Positions 11,376-22,379 of a DNA stretch of 64,000 bases are shown here, in pieces. A model generated the notes under the pieces. That model saw only the letters and a program-made list of their open reading frames with translations. It made no database searches and was not told where the DNA came from. Made by a program: the position numbers and the translations under genes. The stretch is from Tricholoma matsutake. Its lineage: Eukaryota > Basidiomycota > Agaricomycetes > Agaricales > Tricholomataceae. The DNA lies in the NCBI GenBank assembly GCA_026075535.2, contig AP026541.1:10726001-10790000 (forward strand). Direction: 5' to 3'. The stretch's first letter is position 1. Each line of letters opens with the position of its first letter.

Positions 11376-12473
11376 AATTATTAGATAGTAATATAATGTT
11401 TATTCATGACACTCTAATTTTTTTCGAAGTAGTTAAGATCAAATTTTTTTAATTAACCACATCCCTCACATTGAATGCGAGGGAGTGGGGATAATTGTAA
11501 TTATATACATAAACAAAAAATCCTCCTTCTCACAAGATGCAAGAGGGAGTTTTATTTATATACATAAAAAGCTAACCCCTCGCGCCGAATGCGAGGGGGG
11601 AGGTAAAAACATGAAGAAAAAAATCCCTCCCCCATGCAAAATGGGGGAGGGGGGGCACAATACTAATAAATAATTAAAAATACAAAAAAAATCCCTCCCC
11701 ACACGAAGTGCGGGGGAGGGGGAGGGGACACGACCCCGCTGTTGTCTGTCCTTCCACCCATGATCCACCCCACGAGCAGTTGCTCATGAGGCTGGGGGTA
11801 GGTGGCTTGTCATCATTGTCGTTCCACCCACGATCCACCCTACGAGCAGTTGCTCGTGAGGCTGGGGGTGGGTGGTGCATTGTCGTCTCCTATCCCTGCA
11901 CCTGGGTGCCATTCCACCCACATTCCACCCCACGAGCAGTTGCTTGTGAGGCTGGGGGTGGGTGGCTTGTCGTCATTGTGGTTCCACCCGCGATCCACCC
12001 CACGAGCAGTTGCTTGTGAGGCTGGGGGCGGGTCGTGTGTCATTGTCGTCTCCTGTCCCTGTGCCTGGGCGCCATTCCACCCACGTTCCACCCCACGAGC
12101 AGTTGCTCGTGAGGCTGGGGGTGGGTGGCTTGTTGTCATTTGTTGCTGTCGTCCCCTGTCTGAATTTCTGTTTTTTTCTTTTTTTTTGGGGGGGGGGTTT
12201 GGGTGCATCAGTGCGACATGGCACGGGTACAGAAGTTGGTGGGTGCTTACTAGGCAGGTACCCCCCTTCCGGGGTCTCCTGGCATCCCTCTGCACCCTCC
12301 TAGCCCATGTCGACAGCCTCACATCCCATTTGAATGGGGAGGAGGGGATCGCATGGGCATGGGCGTGGGTTGCACATTTTTTGTCGTGGCAGGTCGTCCC
12401 CAGTAGTATACAACCTAAAAAGCAATAAATTACAATTAGTTAGCTTATAAAAACAAAAAGCAAATGAAAAAAA

Positions 12474-13537
12474 CTCACATAGGGCCCATGTTGGCTCGTT
12501 TGCAGGTGGTGGCATCGTTACTAGTAGATTATAACCTAGAAAACTAAAAAAATGAGTTAGTTAGTTTATTAAAACAAAAACCAAATGAAAAAAACTTACA
12601 TAGGTCCCAGACGATGCGATCTGCATCGTTTGGGCCCGTGTTCACTCGTTTGCGGGTGGTGGCATCGTTACTAGTAGATTATAACCTAGAAAATTTAAAA
12701 AAATGAGTTAGTTAATTTATTAAAACAAAAACCAAATGAAAAAAACTTACGTAGGGCCCAAACGAGGCAATCTGCATCGTTTGGGCCCATGTTGGCTTGT
12801 TTGCGGGTGGTGGTGTCATTACTAGTAGATTATAACCTAGAAAATTAAAAAAATGAGTTAGTTAGTTTATTAAAACAAAAACCAAACGAAAAAAACTTAC
12901 ATAGGGCCCAAACGACATGATCTGTGTCGTTTGGGCCCGTGTTGGCTCATTTGCGGGTGGTGGCATTGTTACTAGTAGATTATAACCTAGAAAACTAAAA
13001 AAATGAGTTAGTTAGTTTATTAAAACAAAAACCAAACAAAAAAAACTTACATAGGGCCCAAACAATGCGATCTGCGTCGTTTGGGCCCCTGTTGGCTCAT
13101 TTGCGGGTGGTGGCATCGTTACTAGTAGATTATAACCTAGAAAACTAAAAAAATGAGTTAGTTAGTTTATTAAAACAAAAACCAAACAAAAAAACTTACA
13201 TAGGGCCCAAACAACGCGATCTGCATCATTTGGGCCCCTGTTGGCTCATTTGCGGGTGGTGGCATTGTTACTAGTAGATTATAACCTAGAAAACTAAAAA
13301 AATGAGTTAGTTAGTTTATTAAAACAAAAACCAAACAAAAAAAACTTACATAGGGCCCAAACAACGCGATCTGCATCATTTGGGCCCCTGTTGGCTCATT
13401 TGCGGGTGGTGGCATCGTTACTAGTAGATTATAACCTAGAAAACTAAAAAAATGAGTTAGTTAGTTTATTAAAACAAAAACCAAACAAAAAAAACTTACA
13501 TAGGGCCCAAATGACGCGATCTGCATCGTTTGGGCCC
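12474..13537 (-). repeat. Tandem array, about eight units of 148-151 bp, each a palindrome plus intron-like cassette
   Basis: Read on the minus strand, each unit is GGGCCCAAACGA..TCGTTTGGGCCC, then GTAAGT (GTGAGT in the outermost unit), a T-rich tract, CTAACTAACTCA, TTTTTTTAG, and an exon-like spacer containing GGTTATAATCTACTAG and CCACCACCCGCAAA. The donor (ACTTAC on the plus strand) recurs at about 12594, 12745, 12896, 13045, 13193, 13344 and 13494, plus a variant at 12474. The matching array in copy 2 has five units. Confidence 0.9.
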
Positions 13538-13804
13538 GCATTCTGTCCAGTCGGCTCATTTGAAGGTGGTGGTGATGGTGGCATTGGGCATGGGAATGGT
13601 GGTGGTGGGTGCGCATGCAGTGGTGGTGGTAGAGTGGAGAGGAGGAGGAGGCGGTGTTGGCAACAGTGGTGGTAGTGGTTGTGAGCTGGCAGTCACGTGT
13701 CACGTGTCATGCATATGCATACTTATCAATTATTCCGTTAATGGCTGTGATTAACTACGTACCTTGGTTGGGTAATAAAAGTATTAAATGTATACCAAAG
13801 AACA

Positions 13805-13876
13805 ATTGCTTGGTAGCTCAGTGGTTAAGTGTACTGTTATGTATGCAGACCCAAGGTCGAGAGTTCAATTATTGAT
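13805..13876 (+). other. tRNA-like module (A-box and B-box resemblance)
   Basis: GCTTGGTAGCTCAGTGGTTAA matches a tRNA D-arm/A-box, and GGTCGAGAGTTCAATT about 50 nt later matches the T-arm/B-box with one C-to-T change relative to copy 2 (GTTCGATT). It points toward the right end of the element. The total length of about 72 nt is tRNA-sized. Confidence 0.6.
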
Positions 13877-14703
13877 GTGTGTCAAACTTTTATTTGGGAA
13901 AGCACATGCATTCCAGTTATTCCAGTTAGTCCGGTTATTCCTGTTATTCCGGTTGTGATGAGTCCAGTCAGATTCCAGGGATTCCGGCTGTAAATTGGAT
14001 CCTTATTCCGACCGGAATTGTGCTGCATAGGGAAAACTACATACAAAAAAAATTCCACCGGATTCCAGAAATTCCAGAAATTCTGGCTGGACAAACCGGA
14101 ATCCAACCAGAATAGGTGGGGGAGTGTAAAGTACTCGTTGTTGCCCAGAACATTGTCATTGTTGCCCAGATCAGGGGCGTGTTGGTAGCAGTCGTCATTG
14201 TTGTTGCCCAGAAGAAAAAACACCCCCCACTCACATTTAGAACAAGGGGGGCATGTTGGTCACGGTCATCGTCGTCGTTGCCTAGAAGAAAAAACACCCC
14301 CCATCACATTTAGAATGAGGGGGGCGTGTTGGTAGCAGTTGTTGTTGTTGTTGAGCCATTGTTGTTGTTGTTGATGTTGATCAACAAAGGCATTTGATAA
14401 AACCTGTGACCATTGGACCGGTACCGTGATACCCGTAACACCGTGGGTATGGGTACGGTTTTGCCTTGGGTACAGAAATCCAAACCCATACCCAAGCATA
14501 CCCGTAAGTGGAAACACATGGTGTTACCCATACCTGAGTCATGCCTTAAAAATAGCTTACTTTGCATGACATAAATGCACCATGATGTGGAAGCAGTTGA
14601 GAGTGTGGGTGAGATGACAGAAAATGAATGTTTGTCAGCATTTCTGTTTCTGGAATGTGTCACAGTGTCACAGATTTTGATGCCGAATGTGCTTGCAAGC
14701 TGA

Positions 14704-15626
14704 ATTCCTGAAAGCGAGTCAGCACAAGTTTTATTCAAAGCAAGTAAAAGCCATGATGGGTATTTCACAAACAAGGACATCATCATGCAGACACAGATGG
14801 CAATGGACATTGTTCAAAAGCACTACCCACATGACAAACACATGTTTATTTTTGACAACACAACTACCCACTCGAAGCGCCCTGCCACGGCACCTTCTGC
14901 CACAAAAATGACAAAGAATCTGTTGACGAAGTTTGGCGCTGAGGTCACAGCCACTGTCAATGGAAAGATTCAGTATGCTTCAGATGGAAAACCTCAGAAA
15001 GTGGTTATACAGATGGGCCCTGGTCAACTCCCAGATGGGCAGCCACAGTCGTTCTATGACAGTAATGGTGTGTTCATTGGTATGACTCGAATCTTGGAGG
15101 AGCACGGGCTAGTGGCAGAGTCAAAGTTAAAGGCTTCTTGCAAAGGCTTCAAGTGTGAGAAAGGTGCAACTGACTGTTGTCAGAGGCATGTGCTCTACAA
15201 CCAACCTGATTTTACTGAGGGGGAGTCGGCATTGGAGATCGCCTGCAAAGCTCGAGGATTTGAAGCTGTGTTCTTGCCCAAGTTCCACTGTGAGATGAAT
15301 TTCATCGAGCAGTGCTGGGGTCACTCCAAGAGAGTCTACCACCAGTATCCACCATTGTCGAAGGAGGCCGATCTTGAGAGGAATGTGTTGGCTGCGCTGC
15401 AATCAGTCCCCTTGGTGACAATGCGGTGGTGTGAAACTTTATCGATGACATTATTGATCTCACATTCATTCATGACCACAGTTACACTCGGCGCTCTCAG
15501 CGGTTCATTGATGCTTATGCCCATGGGCTAAATGGTAAACAGGCTGCTTGGGCATCACGCAAATACTGTGGTCACCATGCATTGCCTGAGACACTCATGG
15601 ATGATCTGCTCAAGGCAAAAGTTTGA
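14704..15626 (+). pseudogene. IS630/Tc1-mariner-type DDE transposase (decayed)
   Basis: The open part encodes GYFTNKDI, then FIFDNTTTHSKR (second catalytic Asp with the DN..TH signature), then PKFHCEMNFIEQCWGH (third acidic residue in the N-x-IE-x-W context), then VYHQYPPLSKEADLERN. After a frameshift near 15430 a typical C-terminus follows, AYAHGLNGKQAAWASRKY, ending at TGA 15624-15626. An in-frame TGA at 14701 and decayed sequence before it remove the start and the first catalytic residue. I place it in a DDE family common in basidiomycete genomes, from memory of its motifs. The hAT-like element 10601-14548 lies just upstream. Confidence 0.8.
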
Positions 15627-16638
15627 GAGTGGATGGTAGACAGATACTATAATAATTCAAACTTGGCATACTTTAAACTCACTTTTACACTGATATATAA
15701 TGATAGAGTATTCTTTGTGCAGAGGAATGGGACTTATGACAAAGTGGCGTGATTGTCGTGTCCAGTGTTGGCGAAATCACAGAGAAAGTCATGTGCATGC
15801 TAAGGTCTCATCACACATCAGTCACAACAGCTGACATTGGATGCGTATGAATTGCCTCTACCTTATAATATTTGTCCTATGCTGGGGTGGGCAAGAAATT
15901 TTGTATTCATATGATTGTGTACAACTATTATGTGGTTTCTGGCAGTTGGAAACCACATTTTATGTCCTCCTGCCACTCTGCCAATGTATGAGTGCTTCAA
16001 TGTCAAACCCTTTTTAAGGATGTGCCACTGACCCCCCCTCCCACCATCCACATGATGTATGGGATTTGTGTTCCACCACTCCTTTGGTATGGCTTGATTT
16101 TGTCAAGAATGATTATTTTCCCATCCATTTTTCCTTTCATTCTCAGTTCATTTTTGAGAAAAATGAAATCAAAATGAAATCAAAAGATCAAAAATGACTA
16201 AAGAATGGGCCAAAAATGGCAACTGAGAACAACCATACTGTGCATTACTTGTCAAAAGTGCCTCAATATCAACCATGTGATGTGATACTACTATCAAAGG
16301 TCAGGTACTCAGCCACCTCAGAATGCCTGACGTTGAGAGAGTGAATCTGAGTACTTAATGGCCCTTAGACTTTGCTTGAGTGTTGGCTAGGATGTTGAGA
16401 ATGGGTTGTTACTGGTTTTGTATTTTTAGATGCAGTGCTTCACTTGCTGTGAATATTTTATGGCAGCGGGTGCCAAATTGAGCAAACCTGGGAACTTGGC
16501 CAGTCATGGGAACTTGTGCCCAGATGATGTGTGTCTCCATTGTCGTTTGCTCAATGCAGCACATGCAGTCTCTGAACCAGAAAATGCATTTGTATGTATA
16601 GTTATAAGCTTAATCTACCTAAAAAGTAACATTCTAAC
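15627..16638. other. No recognisable gene
   Basis: AT-rich sequence with short open frames. The longest (16430-16672, plus strand, cysteine- and histidine-containing) resembles no family I recognise. It lies between a decayed transposase and the tail of the pogo-like transposase and is probably old transposon sequence. Confidence 0.4.
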
Positions 16639-17481
16639 CTATTTTCCCTTGGTGGCAAGCCTTCTGCTATGACTCACTGGCAGCCCACTCTCCATGCCAT
16701 TCTCATCATCTGCTGGCTCAATGCCTGGTTCACTGCCCAAAACAGACCTCGAGGGATCCACTTCAGCATTTCTGGGATGAGTCATTTCACTTTGAGTAGC
16801 AGCAGGATGGTCCTTTGATGCTAGTGTCTGAGATGGTATGTCTGTATGAGTCAAGATTTCTGCAACCTGTTTTTCAGTCCCAACCAGTGCAATTTCCCCT
16901 CCCACATCTGTCTCACATTCCTGTGGTGTACCGGTGTCCTCTGGCAACTGGATGTTGGTATCATGAGCCAAAGAGGGTGCTTGTGGTGCTGGCACCTGCA
17001 GTTTTTGGATTAGATGAGGTTTTGGCTGTGGATGAACAACTTTGGGTGGAACATCCTCTTCCTCATTGTCAATTGCCAGAAATCTAGGTGCCCTGGCCTG
17101 GCATGCATGTGGTAGACAATGTTTGGGTTGTGTGGTGGCCATTTCAACTGCTGGTATGTCTTCATAATCTGTCAGAGTTGAATCAGACTCTGAATCTCCT
17201 TCAGAATCATTGTTGAAGTCCTGGTTTGTTACCCTAATACCATTACCATGGTCTTGGCCTGTACCATGTCCATGACCACCATGTCCACATCCACCATGTC
17301 CACATCCATGTCCATGTCCACGTCCATGTCCACCATGCTCAGCCTGTACCCTGGCCCTCTCCACATCTGTTTCTGCTTTCTTTGCCTGACACACTGCAGC
17401 CTTCTGCACCTTCTCCACAGCCTTCTTTCCAGCCATGATCCCTTTATGGTAATCATCAATCATCTTTCATTGTGCCTTGAA

Positions 17482-17970
17482 TAGGGCAAGGCAGGGGTTA
17501 CCCCTGGGTGTCAAATCTCATACCCTTACCCCTACCCCTGAACACCCTATCCTTAGGGGTAAGGGTATGGAAACATATAAGGGTTGCCAAGGGTATGGGA
17601 GGGTTTGTCAAGGGTACAAGGGTTTGGCACAAAATCAACATATTTAGAGCAAAATTTATCTGAAAAGTGTTGATAACTATTGTATTTACTATTAATATCA
17701 CATATTAATACCTCTTATTAACATATGAAAGCCATTATCATGTTGGACAATCCCAAAATCTGAATTTAATTGATGAAAATCTTGAATATGAGTCTTTGTA
17801 GCTGAAAAAATCAAATGATATTCTTACATAAGCATACCCCTGGCATACCCCTGTACCCTTAGTAAGGGTACAGAGGTATGCAAGGGTATGAACTTCCAAA
17901 CCCCTACCCTTACCCCTCATACCCTTAGCCCCAAAACACAAGGGTATACCCCTACCCCTGCCTTGCCTTA
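17482..17970. mobile_element. 489-bp hAT-like MITE, TAGGG family
   Basis: It starts TAGGGCAAGGCAGGGGTTACC and ends CCCCTGCCTTGCCTTA. The perfect 8-bp target duplication GCCTTGAA lies at 17474-17481 and 17971-17978. Removing it restores the transposase reading frame (EQFKA joined to the next exon part). CCCTTACCCCTACCC repeats occupy both ends. Confidence 0.93.
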
Positions 17971-18249
17971 GCCTTGAACTGCTCTGATGCTTCTTTGAAT
18001 ACATCCCCCATTGGTATTTCCCAGGTCTGTCAAGCAAGCAAGTCCAGCATCTCAGGCGCAGTCATATGATGTGCCTGGCCTGAGGCAAGTTTCTTTCTTG
18101 CAGCCTTCCACTGATCTGTACCAAAAGCCTTCTGATGCAACCACTCATTCTCTAGGTCCATCAACTTCATTTGGGTGTAGTCTTGCTCTAGCACCATTGT
18201 GACTTGCATGATGATGGCTCACAACATAGCATTCTCTTCTCGGAGTGCA

Positions 18250-19507
18250 TGACATGATGCTGAATGGAGAAGTGGTGGTGGGACTTCAATATGGTACCAT
18301 TGTGGCAGGGTGAGTAATCTGCTGGAAGTCCATTGACCAAGTGGTCACGATACGAGAGGTGAGTCAAGCAAGATCAGACAAAAGAGGAAAAGGAAGGAGC
18401 AAACAAGCTGTCAGCTCATCAAGTGGAAATGTGAGTGCAACTACACTCGGGGATGCAATTGATACGAAACACATCAAATGAAAATGATTGAGAACACGAT
18501 CAACAAGATCACGTGATCTGTCATCAAATGGGATGATAACTTTGTTGAAATGGACATGTGAGGAGGAACGAGCCTAAGGACTCGAGGGAGTGTGTCAGAA
18601 AGGACTATAATACTTAGGATATCACTTGTAACAATAATCTTCAGGGAAACTGGGAGAACTTGACTGAAAGACTTGTAACTTGTTTACTTAGCTTATAATC
18701 TGCACCTTGGTATGCAGGAAACTTGAGAGACTTCAAGACTTGAGGGAGAACTTAGTAGGGAACTGAGAAATATGAGTCAAAGCAGGGTGCTCCATTTGAA
18801 AGGTGGGAGGACACCTATATACAATTCTATGGTACAAATGATGAAAAACCTGATTGAACACGTTCTCTTGTGCCAACAGGACCAAACAACAAAGAGATAA
18901 ACTAATAAGGAAGCCAGATCGTTGGTGTCAAGAAATGTTGATGGTTTTCAAGATAAGGGTGGTGTTAGTACTGCGAGTGATGTCGGAGTGGCGTTGTCAA
19001 GTCCTCATCTAAGGGCTTCACAGCCAGGAATGTCTCGGGGAACAGACTAATGCTGAAGCTCTCTATTGACAAAACATCACCTGTGCCCCAAGTAAGCATG
19101 GAGAGCATCCAACCAAAGTTGCTCAACCCTACCGTCCAGCTGATTGGTCCGTCGATTTCAGATGTTGAGCAGCCATTGAAAGGGGAGTTGGATCGAATGC
19201 CGGATCATCATAAAAATGTGTTATCAATAGACTGAGAAGAGTGGTAATAAAAGGAAAATGAAAAACCGGGGACTGTTCCATCTTGTTGAAGGCGGAGCTG
19301 TTGGCGCAAGAGCCAAGGAAGCATCAAAATGTGAAGGGATGCGTGATTGACATGTTGCATGAAGAAATGTTGTCGTTGTGTCAATAAGGGAAGGGTGTAT
19401 GGTAGCTCAAGGGTTCCAGTACATGACGGAGCAGCCAAGGCATAATTCCCATGAACAGGTAAGTTGGCGAGCAGGCCAATTAACCCATTCACACTGTTGT
19501 GTTGTTC
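18250..19507. mobile_element. Unassigned insertion of about 1.25 kb inside the pogo-like gene
   Basis: Transposase protein can be read up to 19508 and again from about 18240, so the sequence between is inserted. It is unique in the window, has no long frame, and contains a TATA-like CCTATATACAATTC at about 18812, which would suit an LTR. I could not define terminal repeats or a target duplication, so a solo LTR is only a suggestion. Confidence 0.4.
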
Positions 19508-21118
19508 TAGGCTCTTCTGCTGCAGGGGGTGTGGGGTCTGCCATTGGGGTCTACATCAAGATCAAGACTGAGGGAGGATGGAGCAGCTGATGTGGCAGGT
19601 GTTGTATTTGGTGTTAGTGTGGCTGCCACTGACATTGCTGGGGAAGGATCTGGTGTCAGAGTGAGGATCAATGGTAACTGATCTGGTAGTGGTTGGGCAG
19701 CCTGAGTAGTAGTGTTCTTGGCTGGCTCAAAGGCTGATAATGGGATAGTATTACAATCAAAGGGATACATTCCTGTCTGTCTGAAGGCTGATTTGATGAT
19801 TGTAGATTTGAGAGCGATTGTCTGAGCTTTGTGGTAGTAGAGCAACAGATTGTCTTTCATAATTTTGATATTGTTCTGTGATGCCTGTGTGACTTGGGAC
19901 TTCCATGCATGGGCAAGTGGGCCAAATACACCAACATCACATGGCTGTAATGCATGTGTGGTATGGGAGGGAAGACAAGTGATGATAGTATGATGTTCAG
20001 TAGCAAACTTAATAAAGGGGTAGGTACAGTGTGAGTTGTGTCCATCAAGAATGAGAAGACCAAACTCTTGCAGCATCTCAGGTCTGGTATTTGGCTCAAA
20101 GTCCCACTCTAGCCATTTCAAGCCAAGCCCCTGATCAGTCCATCCATTTGGAGAGACAGAAACACTAGATAAATGGTGTTATGGAGTGTGATTTATATAG
20201 CCAGATTGTGCTGCACCTAGCAGAAGATGGATTCTTCTCAGGCCTACCCCATTCAAGATTGCAACACACACCCTGAAAAATGACCGAGGGAATAAGTGCC
20301 ATTCCATTAGCACAGACTGCCTCAATGACTGTGACAAGCTCATGGTTGCCGTCCTCAACAGAATACACAGTACTCTGATCATGATCAATAAGTGCAGCAA
20401 CCTTCACACCTATCCCCAACTGCACACCCTTCTCATCCATATTCCAAGTATTCTCTGGCTTGATACCAAACTCTTCTACTGCTGCTTCCAAAATATCAAA
20501 GAACCTTGCAACAGCCACTGGGTTGAGAGCCTTTGCACAGCATTTCTCAAGACTTGTTGTTGCCTTGACTTTGAGGTCGGCATGTCTAGCAAGGAATCTC
20601 TTGGCCCACGACTTGCCAATTGGCTTTCCCAGGATTTCAGACACATATGTAGTAAGAGGGGAATGGGTTAAAGGTACTCCCCAACGACCCAGCACCTTTG
20701 CCCACTTCACAAGAACCTCTTCTTCAGCCAGTGAGAGCTTTTGCTGGTTGATGTGCGCCTCTGCATGAATACAAAGGCCCTTCATACAATCACCAAGAGT
20801 GCTATGAGGTACTTGATATAGACCAGCAGCCTTGTGAGTAGAGAGCTGCTGGTTTCCATTCAGTTTGTAGCCGGCTGTGTTAATTGCATCAATAGCAAGC
20901 TGAATGCAATTTTCTTCTGGGAGTGCAAAGATCTCAACAGAAGGATGGGATAGGCTCTGGCATGATGTACAGAGGGCAATATGAGCAGAATTAGATGATG
21001 TTTGATGGTACTGATGGAGATGCTCATTGTGGGGGCTTATTCTCTTGAAACTGTTCATACTTAAGTTGTTTGACAGGGCAAGCCATCCAGACATGAGGGA
21101 TGAATGCATAATAAGCAT

Positions 21119-22379
21119 CTGTATGAAACATCAACAGTATTTTTTATGTATGTATGATGAAACATCCACAGGTGAGAAATGGGGAACAGCATGTTTGTTG
21201 TGTGTCTGAGTTGGCTGTAGGCCATCAGAAAACTGGAGCAGGCACATTGAGAAAGCATCCAAATGATGTTTGATGATACTACCACACACCTATGGTACCA
21301 AATTTGCCTCAATGTCAACCCTCAGTGAGGATTTCATTTGGGAACAGAAACATGTGGAAAGTGGCAGTTGAACATATGCATGCATTTGTTGGATGGAAAG
21401 TTTTTTCTAAAAATGCGGATGGGTTGCAAAATGAATGAAAAAGGTATGGAAAGTAGCATACCATTGAAACTGAGAACCCCTGTTGGACATCCTTGCAACA
21501 ATCATCATGTGGACTTTGTGGATTTACAGTGGTCAAGGGGGCTTCCAACTAGCCTTGTGGCAAGACTGCAGACAATTAATTGGAGTGAAACATGAAAAGC
21601 AAGGGTGATATGTTTTAAGGATTGGTAGAAGGAGTGTGGAAAACAAGTTTTGATGCAAGGGAGTGAAAACCAAAGATAGGGTGGGGGTATTACCATATCA
21701 GGCACCATTACCAGATTAAGAAAACAACTGAAAACACCTGATCACTGTACATCACTGGATTATATCTCGATAGGGTATCATTGCTGGTGGACAAGTGTTG
21801 GTAGATAGCTTGTTCTATCTGGATCCTCAAATATTGAGCCCCACATCATATCAATTTGGCTGTCACCTGGTCTCTAAATACCATATTGGCCGAGTACCCA
21901 GTGTGGCTGAGATGGTGACCTTTTATAGTAATCCAAAATCACAAAATCAATAAAGAAATGTACATAATATTGTCAAATTATTCTGGACCTAGAAATACAG
22001 ATTGTTTTGTGAACATGTAATACATCCTGATGATATTTGGGCAATGCTTGCAGTTATGGCTAATCTTCTCAAGGTGGTGAACATCTTTACCAAGACCACT
22101 TGCAAATATCTTAATCTTCATCCAAGTGTAGTTATGATGCTTAGCCTGAGCTTTGAGGATATTGGCTCCACATTGTAGATCTTTGCCACATTCAAGGGTA
22201 GCTCTGATATTTATCAAGCTGGGAAATATTCTTAATTCAATTTAACCTACCTGTTCTTCATCCTCACCTCTATGCTGCTTGTGACAAACTTCCTGAAATG
22301 GTATTGGAACTGACACATTTACCATACCCAAAAATGGCAGGATACATGATGAATTAAGAACACAAAACAGGACATCAAA
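21119..22379. other. No recognisable gene
   Basis: Short open frames only; no terminal repeats or known protein motif recognised. The right part may hold the decayed gag region of the copia element that becomes readable at about 22400. Confidence 0.35.

Larger units (their letters stand above)
11127..14137. mobile_element. hAT-like element, YGAGTACTTTA family, copy 1
   Basis: The ends are TGTAATTTACCCTCCCCCACC (left) and GGTGGGGGAGTGTAAAGTACTCG (right). The 8-bp target duplication TTGTTGCC is perfect (11119-11126 and 14138-14145). TTATTCCGG/CCGGAATA motifs repeat at both ends. Inside are, in order, an outward-facing tRNA-like module, CGAGCAGTTGCTCG palindromes, an array of about eight 150-bp units, and a second outward-facing tRNA-like module. 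The open frames over 11.7-12.4 kb are low-complexity by-products of repeats. Copy 2, in the opposite orientation, is at 46705-49113. Confidence 0.9.
10601..14548. mobile_element. hAT-like element, TAGGG family, carrying a nested TIR element
   Basis: It begins TAGGGCGTGACTTGGGTAA and ends ACCTGAGTCATGCCTTA. The perfect 8-bp target duplication AAAATAGC flanks it (10593-10600 and 14549-14556). CCCATACCC/GGGTATGG repeats fill both subterminal zones. Without the nested 3.0-kb element it would be under 1 kb. Small CCCCCC..GGGGGG hairpins (about 10793, 10863, 14220, 14293) mark the interior. There is no transposase. Confidence 0.9.
16639..21118 (-). pseudogene. pogo-like DDE_1 transposase (CENP-B-type), split by two insertions
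   Basis: Reading down from 21118: a psq/CENP-B-type helix-turn-helix (IQLAIDAINTAGYKLNGNQQ..STLGDCMKG), a second Tc5-type DNA-binding domain (WAKVLGRWGVPLTHSPL..GKSWAKRFLARH), and DDE_1 (NMDEKG; GWTDQGLG; LLILDGHNSHCTYPF; LPSHTTHALQPCDVGVFGPL) to about 19508. A probable 52-nt intron (20165-20216) restores NPSSASVSVSPNGWTD. The C-terminus resumes at 18240-17971 (MKLMDLENEW, HHMTAPEMLDLL) and, after the element at 17482-17970, at 17473-16639 with a Gly/His-rich run (GHGRGHGHGCGHGG). In-frame TGAs at 18219-18221, 18030-18032 and 17467-17469 sit where related proteins have Arg. The catalytic core itself is open. The N-terminal methionine is uncertain. Confidence 0.85.

Noticed and set aside
11708..12428. 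Long overlapping open frames (up to 208 aa) on both strands
   Set aside because: They consist of repeated CSRSTHDPPYEQLLV-like translations of the CACGAGCAGTTGCTCG repeat, open on both strands at once; by-products of repeats, not genes.
12474..13537. Regularly spaced repeats suggestive of a CRISPR array
   Set aside because: The period is about 150 bp, whole units are repeated rather than short repeats with unique spacers, and the genome is eukaryotic.
13461..13754. His- or Val/Gly-rich open frames on both strands
   Set aside because: Simple-sequence GGTGGT/ACCACC translation inside a transposable element, repeated at 47087-47380 in the inverted copy.
13805..13876. A genuine tRNA gene
   Set aside because: The A- and B-box-like parts are good, but I could not draw acceptor and anticodon stems, and the same sequence sits at equivalent places in other element copies; annotated only as tRNA-like.
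16245..21310. TGCCTCAATATCAACC near 16257 and TGCCTCAATGTCAACC near 21307 as ends of the pogo-like transposon
   Set aside because: The two copies are in direct, not inverted, orientation and the similarity does not extend.
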